Source of the DNA: Brachybacterium ginsengisoli | GTDB lineage: Bacteria; Actinomycetota; Actinomycetes; Actinomycetales; Dermabacteraceae | Direction of reading: 5' to 3' | DNA length: 64,000 bases | NCBI RefSeq assembly: GCF_002407065.1 | Contig: NZ_CP023564.1 | Location: 62,001 to 126,000, forward strand | Part shown: positions 40,485-48,090 of the stretch, one piece after another | How the letters are laid out: each line of letters begins with the position of its first letter | Position numbering within the stretch: position 1 is the stretch's first letter | Translations under genes and position numbers: made by a program | The notes under the pieces: model-generated | Databases searched by the model: none | Told to the model about the DNA's origin: nothing | The model's input: only the letters and a program-made list of their open reading frames with translations

Positions 40485-41437
40485 CTCAGCTCCCGCAGAC
40501 GCCGCACGATCGCCCAGCTCACGGCCAGGTTCCCCCAGCCGTTGAGGTGGATGTCGTCCGGGGCGCGGAGGTCCGCCGGGACGATCCCCTGCTCGAGGGC
40601 GGCGTGCGTGGTGGCCTGCTCCAGCAGACGCAGCGGGGCCAGCGGCGGACAGCTGAGCCCCGACTCGGAGGTCAGCAGCTCGCCGAGGTCGAGGAAGTGG
40701 TCGCCGTAGCGGCGCTGCTGCTCGGCGCTGACCTGCGCCACGGCCTCGGCGGTCGCGGAGCCGACGGGGTCGGAAGGGGTCGCCCACTGGCCGAGCACCA
40801 GGGTGTCGTGCTCGGGGTCCGCGGCGGCGTCCCACATGCGCTGGGTGTCCTCGAGCACGCGCTCCACCTGGTGGATGTTGTTCTTGCCCATCCACAGCAC
40901 CTGCCGGGAGCCCTCCGCGACGGTCGCGAGCGAGGAGCGGAAGGTGCCCGCTTCGAGGGAGGCGGCCGGGTCGTCGGGCGCGAACAGCCAGCTGCCGCTG
41001 GAGCCGTCCAGCATGCCGGGGACCCCGGAGAGATCGCCCGGGATGCGCAGCGGACCGGCCGGGGTGAGGCCGGAGTCCAGCTCGACGGGCACCTGCCCCG
41101 TGCCCGGGGCGGGATCTCCCAGCAGGGCCAGGTGCGGGGTGTCCAGGCCGCGCATGAGCACGGTGTGCGGGGAGCGCGTGGCGCCCACGCCGTAGGCGTG
41201 CACCACCGCAGGGGCGAGCGCGAGGGCGAGGTGCTCGTGGATCCGTACCGTCAGCGGGGTCGCGGCGTCGCCGCCCTCCGAGCTCATCGAGGAGGAGCCC
41301 CACAGGGTCAGCGGCCGGGCGTCGCCCTCCGGGGCGAGCAGCCGACGGGAGGCCTCGGTGCCGGGAAGGGAGCGGGCGCCGCCGTCCGCCAGAAGGGGTG
41401 CGGCAGGCGCGGCCGGGGCGGCGGCGTGCTGCGGCAT
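40475..41437 (-). CDS. SGNH/GDSL-like hydrolase family protein
   Basis: A 320-residue protein with the pattern of an SGNH hydrolase: TLWGSSSMSSEG in place of the GDS block, GKNNIHQ near the middle, and DDIHLNGWGNLAVSWAI for the Asp-x-x-His block near the C-terminus. A signal peptide is not obvious (Ala/Pro-rich N-terminus). ATG 41437 is chosen because GGAGG lies 7 bases upstream. It overlaps the SLH-like gene, suggesting a shared role at the cell surface, such as acetyl group removal or transfer on a wall polymer; this is inference. Confidence 0.75.
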   Translation of the reverse strand: MPQHAAAPAAPAAPLLADGGARSLPGTEASRRLLAPEGDARPLTLWGSSSMSSEGGDAATPLTVRIHEHLALALAPAVVHAYGVGATRSPHTVLMRGLDTPHLALLGDPAPGTGQVPVELDSGLTPAGPLRIPGDLSGVPGMLDGSSGSWLFAPDDPAASLEAGTFRSSLATVAEGSRQVLWMGKNNIHQVERVLEDTQRMWDAAADPEHDTLVLGQWATPSDPVGSATAEAVAQVSAEQQRRYGDHFLDLGELLTSESGLSCPPLAPLRLLEQATTHAALEQGIVPADLRAPDDIHLNGWGNLAVSWAIVRRLRELRWL

Positions 41438-41609
41438 CACTGGCCTCCGAGGGGCTGGGCAGGGCGGGCGCCCCACCGGCGCTCACGGGCCTCAGCTTAC
41501 GGGACCGCAGGCGGCTCGCACGAGGAGTCGGCGAGGATCACGTGGGCGTCGCGCGCTCCTCGCCGCGGAGGCCCGCGAACGCCCCGACGACGTGGAGGGC
41601 GGAGAGGCC

Positions 41610-41638
41610 TTGACCGCTCAAGCACACGGTGGCAGGCT
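41610..41638 (+). promoter_or_regulatory. Candidate promoter of the GH76 gene
   Basis: TTGACC (41610-41615), 17 bp, CAGGCT (41633-41638). The start codon lies about 80 bp further on. Only consensus similarity supports this. Confidence 0.3.
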
Positions 41639-41720
41639 CGGCGGCGGCCGCACCCGAGCACCATGCGGCCTGTGCACGGACAGGCATCCAGCCCTCCGAC
41701 CTCTGACCCGGAGCCCATCG

Positions 41721-43613
41721 ATGACGATGACCCGCCGTACGCTCGCCACCCTCTCCGCCGCCGCCGTGCCGATCCTCGGCCTGGCCCCGGCCGCCTGGTC
41801 CGCCCCGCCCGGCTCCCTGTCGGCCGGCGGTGACGCCTCCCGAGCGCTGTCCCGGGCGCGCGCCGCCGCCGAGGTGCTCATGGCTGATTACGACCCGGAC
41901 AAGGCCTGGTTCCCCTCGAGCTGGTGGAACTCCGCCGTCGCCCTCCAGACCATCGGCGACTACATGCTGCGCAGCGGGGATCTCCGCTTCCTCGACCAGC
42001 TGGAGCGCACCTTCGAGCGCAACAAGGGCCCCTTCCCTGCCGGGGAGCTCTCCGGCGACGAGATCTACGGGAGCTTCTGCAGCCGCGCGATCGACGACTC
42101 CGGCTGGTGGGCGCTGACCTGGATGCGCGCCTACGACCTCACGGGCGAGCAGAAGCACCTCGACATGGCCGTGACCATCGGCGAGTTCATGAGCGACTTC
42201 TGGGACCCGAGCACCTGCGGCGGCGGCATCTGGTGGGACGAGGAGCGCACCTACAAGAACGCCGTCACCAACGGGCAGTGGATCCGCCTGACCGCCCAGC
42301 TCCACGCCCGCATCCCCGGCGACCGGCAGTGGCTCGAGCGCGCGCTCGAAGCCTGGGAGTGGTACGCCCACGGGGCGATGATCGGCGAGGACGGCCTGCT
42401 CAACGACGGTCTCACCGACGCCTGCGAGAACAACCACGACCGCGTCTACACCTACAACCAGGGCCTCGCGATCGGCGGCGCGCTCGAGCTGTGGCGCGCC
42501 ACGGGCGATGAGACCCAGCTGGAGCGGGCGCGCTGCTTCGCCGACTCCGCGCTGGCCGAGGGCGCCCTCGTCGAGGACGGCATCCTGGTGGAGTGGACCG
42601 ACGCGCTCGGCGAGTCCACGAACGACAACCACAAGCAGTTCAAGGGCATCTTCCTGCGCTACCTCATGGACCTCGCCGACACGACGGGGGACGCACGCTA
42701 CCGGGAGTTCGTGGCCCGCCAGGCCGCCTCGATCTGGGAGCGCGACCGCACCCTCGACGGCCGGCTCGGGGTGCGCTGGAGCGGTGAGGAGTCGGCGGAC
42801 TCCCCGAACGTCGCCGACTGGCGCACGCAGGCCAGCGCCCTCAGCGCCCTGATCGCGGATCTCCCGGCCGACGGGGCGGACAGCTCCCTCACCGCCGCGC
42901 TCACCCAGCCGTCGGTCGTGATCCCCGACGGCGAACCCACCGCGAGCAGCCTGCAGCTGGAGGTCACCGCGACCACCGCAGCGGCGCGGAAGCTGGTGGT
43001 GCACCTCGAGGTGGAGGCGCCCGACGGGTGGATCGTGGACCTGGCCTCCCGGATCCGGCTCGACCTCCCCGGCGGCGACGCGGTCGTCGCGGTGGAGCTG
43101 CCGCTGACGGTGACGATCCCGCCGGACGCTGCCGACGGCGTCCATGAGATCAGCGTCCGCGCCCGCACCTCGGCCCAGCAGGACTTCACCGCCGGCGCCC
43201 GCGTGGTGGTGGCTCGCGAGATCGCCTTCGCCGGCGGCACCGAGGACGGCCCCTGGCTGTGGGAGGACCGGGGGTCGGGCGTGACCGACGAGCCCGGCCG
43301 CTTCGCCGACGGGACCAGCTCCTTCACCTACCGCTTCCCCTTCCCGGCCGGCACCACGACGGCGCAGGCCACCGTGACGATCTCGAACCAGTTCGTGGTC
43401 GAGCTCAGCGCCGACGGCTCGGAGTGGACCTCGGTGCTGCGCGAGACGGAGCAGATCCGCGACGCCTCCAACCGGGGCGACCGCACCCTCGACCTCACCC
43501 CCTATCTCGGCGGCGAGGACAAGGACGTCTACCTCCGGGTCTCCGACGCCTTCGCCGAGGACGGCTGGGGTGGGCAGGTGCACCGCGTCACCGCGGAGCA
43601 CAGCGCCGGCTGA
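41721..43613 (+). CDS. Secreted GH76 family alpha-1,6-mannanase-like protein
   Basis: A 630-residue protein. The N-terminal signal peptide (TRRTLATLSAAAVPILGLAPAAWSA) is Tat/Sec-like. The GH76 (alpha/alpha)6 domain spans about 35-390; the catalytic Asp pair is in SRAIDDSGWWALTWMRAYDL (D125, D126), and GGGIWWDEERTYKNAVTN, DGLTDACENNHDRVYTYNQGLAIGGALELWRATG match the family. Two beta-sandwich parts follow: an immunoglobulin/alpha-galactosidase NEW3-like part (about 405-500) and a C-terminal part with WEDRGSGVTDEPGRFADG. It probably cuts alpha-1,6-mannan of yeast or of actinobacterial lipomannan. The stop is only 13 bp from the convergent exonuclease gene. Confidence 0.88.
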   Translation: MTMTRRTLATLSAAAVPILGLAPAAWSAPPGSLSAGGDASRALSRARAAAEVLMADYDPDKAWFPSSWWNSAVALQTIGDYMLRSGDLRFLDQLERTFERNKGPFPAGELSGDEIYGSFCSRAIDDSGWWALTWMRAYDLTGEQKHLDMAVTIGEFMSDFWDPSTCGGGIWWDEERTYKNAVTNGQWIRLTAQLHARIPGDRQWLERALEAWEWYAHGAMIGEDGLLNDGLTDACENNHDRVYTYNQGLAIGGALELWRATGDETQLERARCFADSALAEGALVEDGILVEWTDALGESTNDNHKQFKGIFLRYLMDLADTTGDARYREFVARQAASIWERDRTLDGRLGVRWSGEESADSPNVADWRTQASALSALIADLPADGADSSLTAALTQPSVVIPDGEPTASSLQLEVTATTAAARKLVVHLEVEAPDGWIVDLASRIRLDLPGGDAVVAVELPLTVTIPPDAADGVHEISVRARTSAQQDFTAGARVVVAREIAFAGGTEDGPWLWEDRGSGVTDEPGRFADGTSSFTYRFPFPAGTTTAQATVTISNQFVVELSADGSEWTSVLRETEQIRDASNRGDRTLDLTPYLGGEDKDVYLRVSDAFAEDGWGGQVHRVTAEHSAG

Positions 43614-43626
43614 GGGCCGGGGCCGG

Positions 43627-44847
43627 TCACGGCAGGTCGTAGTCGACGACCACGGGCGAGTGGTCCGAGAGCCGTTGCCCGCGGAACTCCCGGTCGACCA
43701 CGGCCTGCCGTGCCGTGCGCGCGAGACCGGGCGTGGCCAGGTGGTAGTCGATCCGCCAGCCCGTGTCCTTGGTGAAGGACTGCCCGAGCCAGGACCACCA
43801 CGAGTAGGGGCCGTCCTCCTCCGGGTGGAGGCTGCGCACCACGTCCACGAGCGTGCGCGGGGAGAGCTGCTGACCGAACCACTCCCGCTCCTCGGGCAGG
43901 AAGCCGTCGTTGCTCTGGTTGCGCCGCCAGGCGGCGAGGTCCTGCCGGGTGTGGGCGATGTTGAGATCCCCCATCAGCAGGAGCTCGCGCCCGTTCGCGG
44001 CGGCCGCGCGGCGCGTGCTGGTCAGGTAGCGGCTGAACGCGGCGAGGAAGCCCATCTTGCGCGCGTACTTCGCTCCGCCGTCGGGCGCCTCCCGCATCCG
44101 CTCCGGGCGCTGCAGGTGAGCGGGCAGACCGCCCTTCGGGAGGTAGAGGCAGGCGATGGTCACGGGGGCGTCCGCAAGGTCCACCTCGAGGTAGCGGCCC
44201 TCCGCGGCGAAGGGGCCGAGCCCGCGGGAGAGCGGCACGTGGTCGGGGGCGTCGACCGAGATGAGCGGCGCTCCGGGGGCTGCAGCCGTTCCGCCGGCTC
44301 CCGCCGTTCCGCCCGCTGCCGCCGTTCCGCCGGCTGCCGGGCCTGTCGCGCCCGCAGCACTGCCAGCTCCCGACGTCGGGTGGCGAGCGGTCGTGTCACG
44401 GAATGGCGTATGGCGACGAGAGGTGGCTATATCGCCACCTCTCGTCGCCATACGCCCTTCCATGACGCCGCCGTCCGGTGCGACCCCCGGTTCCGGCGAG
44501 TCCGCGGGCCCCGGTGAGCCCGCCGGGGCCGCCGAGACCGGCTGGCCATCCGCGCCGCCCGCGCCGTCCGTGCCGCCCGGCGCGCCGAGCAGGGCGGTGC
44601 CGCTCCAGGTCCGCACCGCCGCTGGGGGCTCGCGGGTGAGCACCGCGACGCCGTTGCGGCCGGGGAGCGTGCCGGTCTCGAGGGCCACGTGATAGTCGCC
44701 GAAGGCGGCGTCGGGCAGCTTGTCCGCCTGCGCCCGGACCTCCTGGAGCGCGACCACGTCGCAGTCCCGGTCGGCGAGCCACTCCCCGAAGCCCCGGCGG
44801 TGCGCGGCGCGGATCCCGTTGACGTTGGCAGAGGCGATGCGGAGCAT
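43627..44847 (-). CDS. xthA: Exonuclease III (XthA) with a 110-residue internal insertion
   Basis: A 406-residue AP endonuclease/exonuclease; usual length is about 260-270. Core motifs are all present: LRIASANVNGIRAA at the start, VVALQEVRAQ (catalytic Glu), RNGVAVLTR, LLLMGDLNIAH and the end RIDYHLAT...LSDHSPVVVDYDL. Between residues about 85 and 195 there is a low-complexity stretch rich in Gly, Ala, Thr and Pro; residues 128-151 are encoded exactly by a 72-bp palindrome (44395-44466). The insertion lies in a loop of the fold between beta strands (after the AVRTWSG strand), so the enzyme may stay active. It is a DNA repair enzyme acting on abasic sites. Start ATG 44847. Confidence 0.88.
   Translation of the reverse strand: MLRIASANVNGIRAAHRRGFGEWLADRDCDVVALQEVRAQADKLPDAAFGDYHVALETGTLPGRNGVAVLTREPPAAVRTWSGTALLGAPGGTDGAGGADGQPVSAAPAGSPGPADSPEPGVAPDGGVMEGRMATRGGDIATSRRHTPFRDTTARHPTSGAGSAAGATGPAAGGTAAAGGTAGAGGTAAAPGAPLISVDAPDHVPLSRGLGPFAAEGRYLEVDLADAPVTIACLYLPKGGLPAHLQRPERMREAPDGGAKYARKMGFLAAFSRYLTSTRRAAAANGRELLLMGDLNIAHTRQDLAAWRRNQSNDGFLPEEREWFGQQLSPRTLVDVVRSLHPEEDGPYSWWSWLGQSFTKDTGWRIDYHLATPGLARTARQAVVDREFRGQRLSDHSPVVVDYDLP
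44395..44466. repeat. 72-bp palindrome inside xthA, exactly 24 codons
   Basis: Arms 44395-44427 and 44434-44466, 31 of 33 matching, loop of 6. It begins at a codon boundary of xthA and is exactly in frame, encoding VMEGRMATRGGDIATSRR then HTPFRD. Because it is palindromic, the opposite strand reads almost the same peptide. Flanks are short tandem Gly/Ala/Thr codon repeats. Confidence 0.9.
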
Positions 44848-44879
44848 CCCCCGAGGTTACGGCCCCGGGGTTCGTACCG

Positions 44880-44990
44880 CCCAGCCCGACGGCCGGCCCG
44901 CCAGGCCAGCTCGACGGCCGGCCCGACGGCCGGCTCGCCGGGCCAGCCCAACGGCCGGCCCGCCAGGCCGGCCCGCCGACGCGACCGACC
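44880..44990. repeat. GGCCGGC-rich tandem repeats between xthA and the next gene
   Basis: About four copies of CGACGGCCGGCCCGCCA-like units, with variants, fill most of the 148-bp gap upstream of xthA. No promoter can be picked out within it. Confidence 0.65.
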
Positions 44991-44995
44991 GGCCC

Positions 44996-46063
44996 TCAGC
45001 CGATCGCGTCGCCGATGACGGGGCCCTCCGTGTTGGGCTTCCAGCCCAGCGCCGGCGCGACGTGCTCGGCGAAGCTCTGCAGGATGTTGAGGTTGATGTC
45101 CACCCCGGCCTGGCTGGGGATCGTGAGCAGCACCGTGTCGGCGGACTGCACGGCGGCGTCGGCCTTCAGCTGCTCGATGAGCTGGTCCGGCTCCCCCGTG
45201 TAGGAGCGGCCGAAGGTGGAGCGGGTGCCGTCGATGATGCCGATCTGGTCCGAGTCCTCGCCCGGGCGCGTGCCGAACAGCATGCGGTCCTGCTCGGTGA
45301 CGATCGGGAACACGCTGCGCGAGACGGACACCCGCGGGGTGTGGGTGTGCCCGGCCTCGCGGAAGGCGGTGCGGAAGGCGTCGATCTGCTCGGCCTGGAG
45401 GTCGCCGAAGGCGGCGCCGGTGGCCTCGGTGAGCAGGGTCGAGCTCATCATGTTCAGGCCCTGCTGCCCGGTCCACTCGGCGGTGCCGCGGGAGCCAGCG
45501 CCCCACCAGATGTGGCGCAGGAGGTCCTCGGACTGCGGCTCGATCGCCAGCGGCGCGTGCGGCGAGGCATCGGACATGTACGGCTGCGCGGCCGCCCGGG
45601 TCATCGGCTTGCCCTGGATGGCCTGCAGGAACACGTCGAATTTGGCGCGGGCGATGTCCGCGCCGCGAGGGTCGGTCGAGCCCGTGTAGCCGAAGGACTC
45701 CCAGCCCCGCTCCGCCGCCTCGGGGGCACCGCGGGAGATGCCGAGCGCCACGCGGCCGTCGGCGATGAGGTCGAGCGCGGCGGCCTCCTCGGCGAGGTAG
45801 AGGGGGTTCTCGTAGCGCATGTCGATCACGCCGGTCCCCACCTCGATCCGCTGCGTGCGCGCGGCGACGGCGGAGAGCAGCGGCATGGGGGAGGCCGCCT
45901 GGCGGGCGTAGTGGTGGACGCGGAAGTACGCACCGTTCACGCCCAGCTCGTCGGCGCCGACGGAGATGTCGATCGCGTCGTGCAGCATCTGGCGGGCGCT
46001 CAGGCCGCCCTGCGCGGGGCTGCCGCCGTAGTGACCGAAGCTGAGGAATCCGAAGGCTCGCAT
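44996..46063 (-). CDS. LLM class (luciferase-like) flavin-dependent oxidoreductase
   Basis: A 355-residue TIM-barrel flavoprotein of the bacterial luciferase family: FGFLSFGHYGG at the N-terminus, GVNGAYFRVHHYARQAASPMPLLSAVAARTQRIEVGTGVIDMRYENPLYLAEEAAALDLIADGRVALGISRG in the middle and SYTGEPDQLIEQLKAD near the end. These use reduced flavin and oxygen or F420. The substrate is unknown. It is transcribed away from the ADH gene, 69 bp apart on the same strand. Confidence 0.87.
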   Translation of the reverse strand: MRAFGFLSFGHYGGSPAQGGLSARQMLHDAIDISVGADELGVNGAYFRVHHYARQAASPMPLLSAVAARTQRIEVGTGVIDMRYENPLYLAEEAAALDLIADGRVALGISRGAPEAAERGWESFGYTGSTDPRGADIARAKFDVFLQAIQGKPMTRAAAQPYMSDASPHAPLAIEPQSEDLLRHIWWGAGSRGTAEWTGQQGLNMMSSTLLTEATGAAFGDLQAEQIDAFRTAFREAGHTHTPRVSVSRSVFPIVTEQDRMLFGTRPGEDSDQIGIIDGTRSTFGRSYTGEPDQLIEQLKADAAVQSADTVLLTIPSQAGVDINLNILQSFAEHVAPALGWKPNTEGPVIGDAIG

Positions 46064-46131
46064 GCGCCCACCCTACCTTCTTGTTGAAAAATGCACTATG
46101 CCTCGCGGCGGTGCGTCACGCCCTGTCGCCG

Positions 46132-47193
46132 TCAGCCCACATCGAGATCGAGGTCGGACAGGTCCAGCACCAGGCGGTAGCGCGCTTCGCCCCGCTCCAG
46201 CCGGGCCAGCGCCTCGTCGACCTGGGACGACGGGAGCACCTCGACGTCCGCGGTCACGCCGTGCGTCGCGCAGAACTCGAGCAGCTCTGCGGTGCGGGGC
46301 ATCCCGCCGCTCCCGGCCGACGTGAGCTTCTTCCGCCCGACCAGCAGTGACATGGTCTCGAGCGAGATCGGCCCGAGGTGGCCCAGCTGGGAGAGCGTCC
46401 CGTCGAGGGCGAGCAGCTCGAGCAGGGGAGCGAGGTCGTGCGGCGCGGACACCGTGTCCAGGATGACGTCGAATCGCCCTCGGGCGCGGCCCATCTCCTC
46501 CTCGTCGGTGGAGAGCAGCAGGTGATCGGCGCCGAGGCGCCTCGCGTCGTCGGCCTTGGCGGCCGTGCGGCTGAGCACGGTCACCTCGGCGCCGAGGGCC
46601 GACCCCAGCTTCGCCGCGAGATGGCCGAGGCCGCCGAGGCCCACCACGGCGAGCCGGGTCCCCGCGCCCACCTCGAGCGCCCGCAGCGGCTCCCAGACGG
46701 TGATCCCGGCGCAGAGGAGAGGAGCGGCGGCAGCGGGGTCGAGGCCGGACGGGAGGGGGTGGGCGAACTCCTCGCGCACCACGTGCTCACGGGAGAAGCC
46801 GCCGAGCGTGGGGGTGCCGTCCCGGCGGTCCGTGCCGCCGTAGGTCAGCGTCGGGAACTCGCGGCAGTAGTTCTCCTGACCGCCGAGGCACATGTCGCAG
46901 CGCAGGCAGGCGTCGACGATGTTGCCGACGGCGACCGCCTCGCCCACGGTGAACCTCGTCGCGCCGGCCCCGACAGCCACGACGACCCCGGTGAACTCGT
47001 GGCCGGGGACGAGCGGGCCCTCGCGGTCGGCGCCGTGTGCGGCGTGGTCGTCCAGGGCGTGGAGGTCGCTGTGGCAGACCCCGCAGTAGTCGATCCGCAC
47101 GGCGACATCCTCCGGGCGCAGGTCACGCCGCTGCAAGGTGGTGCGGTGCATGGTGCGCGGCCCGCGGGCCGCCCATCCGGTGGTGGTCCTCAT
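46132..47193 (-). CDS. Zinc-dependent alcohol dehydrogenase (NAD(P)-dependent)
   Basis: A 353-residue medium-chain dehydrogenase. The catalytic zinc site is YCGVCHSDLHALDDHAAHG with PGHEFTG; the structural zinc cysteines are in CLRCDMCLGGQENYC; the nucleotide-binding motif is LAVVGLGGLGHLAAKLG. It fits the YahK/cinnamyl alcohol dehydrogenase-like group (NADP-preferring aldehyde reductases). ATG 47193 has GAAGGGAC upstream. It is divergent from a TetR gene with two palindromic sites between, a typical inducible aldehyde-handling pair. Confidence 0.9.
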   Translation of the reverse strand: MRTTTGWAARGPRTMHRTTLQRRDLRPEDVAVRIDYCGVCHSDLHALDDHAAHGADREGPLVPGHEFTGVVVAVGAGATRFTVGEAVAVGNIVDACLRCDMCLGGQENYCREFPTLTYGGTDRRDGTPTLGGFSREHVVREEFAHPLPSGLDPAAAAPLLCAGITVWEPLRALEVGAGTRLAVVGLGGLGHLAAKLGSALGAEVTVLSRTAAKADDARRLGADHLLLSTDEEEMGRARGRFDVILDTVSAPHDLAPLLELLALDGTLSQLGHLGPISLETMSLLVGRKKLTSAGSGGMPRTAELLEFCATHGVTADVEVLPSSQVDEALARLERGEARYRLVLDLSDLDLDVG

Positions 47194-47211
47194 CGGGGTC
47201 CCTTCCAAAAA

Positions 47212-47280
47212 ACAGACTGTTCGGTCTGTTGGACAGTAGCGCCCCGGAGGGTCGAAGTAAACCAACCGGTCTGTTCGGTT
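47212..47280. promoter_or_regulatory. TetR-type operator region (two palindromes)
   Basis: ACAGACTGTTCGGTCTGT (47212-47229) has 6-nt arms; AACCGGTCTGTTCGGTT (47264-47280) has 5-nt arms. Both share GTCTGTT/TGTTCGGT and lie in the 98-bp divergent gap. Likely sites of the TetR protein. Confidence 0.6.
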
Positions 47281-47291
47281 ACCATGAGCCC

Positions 47292-47879
47292 ATGCCCCAG
47301 AAGCAGCTGACCCCGCGCGGAGCCGCCACCCGCGCACGGATCATCGAGGCGGCGACGGCCGAGTTCGCCGCGCACGGCCTCGCCGGCGCCCGCGTGGAGC
47401 GGATCGTCGACGCCGCACGGACGAACAAGGCTCAGCTCTACACGTACTTCGGGAGCAAGGAGAAGCTGTTCGACGCGATCTTCGGGGCCTCGCTCGACCG
47501 GATCGTCGAGGTGGTCCCCATCGACTCCTCGGACCTCGCGGACTGGGCGGTGCGCCTGTACGACGAGTACCTCGAGCGCCCCGATCTGATCCGCCTCGCC
47601 ACCTGGACCCGCCTCGAGCGACGGCCCACGGGGCATCTCGTCGAGGATGCGGAGCGCCGTGACGACGCCAAGCTGCGCTTCATCGCGCAGGGGCAGGTCG
47701 AGGGGCGGATCCGCGACGGGGACCCCTTCGACCTCATGGCGCTGGTGATCGCCATGTCGATGGCCTGGTCGCCGGTCAGCAACGTCTACGCGGCCACCGG
47801 CGAGGAGACCGAGGATGTCCACCGGGCGCGCCGAGAGCTGCTGCGCGGGGCGGTCGCAGCGGCGGTGTCCCCCGCGTGA
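47292..47879 (+). CDS. TetR family transcriptional regulator
   Basis: A 195-residue repressor. The helix-turn-helix reads TRARIIEAATAEFAAHGLAGARVERIVDAARTNKAQLYTYFGSKEKLFDAIF, typical of TetR; the C-terminal part is the TetR_C (DUF-like) domain ending AVAAAVSPA. Divergent from the alcohol dehydrogenase gene, it probably represses that gene until a small aldehyde or related ligand binds. Confidence 0.9.
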   Translation: MPQKQLTPRGAATRARIIEAATAEFAAHGLAGARVERIVDAARTNKAQLYTYFGSKEKLFDAIFGASLDRIVEVVPIDSSDLADWAVRLYDEYLERPDLIRLATWTRLERRPTGHLVEDAERRDDAKLRFIAQGQVEGRIRDGDPFDLMALVIAMSMAWSPVSNVYAATGEETEDVHRARRELLRGAVAAAVSPA

Positions 47880-48090
47880 GCACCCCGGGGGCGCGGATGA
47901 GACGTGTCCCCCGATCTCGCGGCCGAGCACCCCGTCTGCCGACGGACTCCCCGTAGGGTGGAGCGTTCTGCGCCCGGGCCCCATCGCGCCCCGTCGGTCC
48001 GCCGACCGTCGCAGACCCCCTCCTCCGCTGCCCGCCACCGCGCTCTCCTGCCCGGATCGCACGTCAGCGCCCTACGGAACGGACCGCTCC

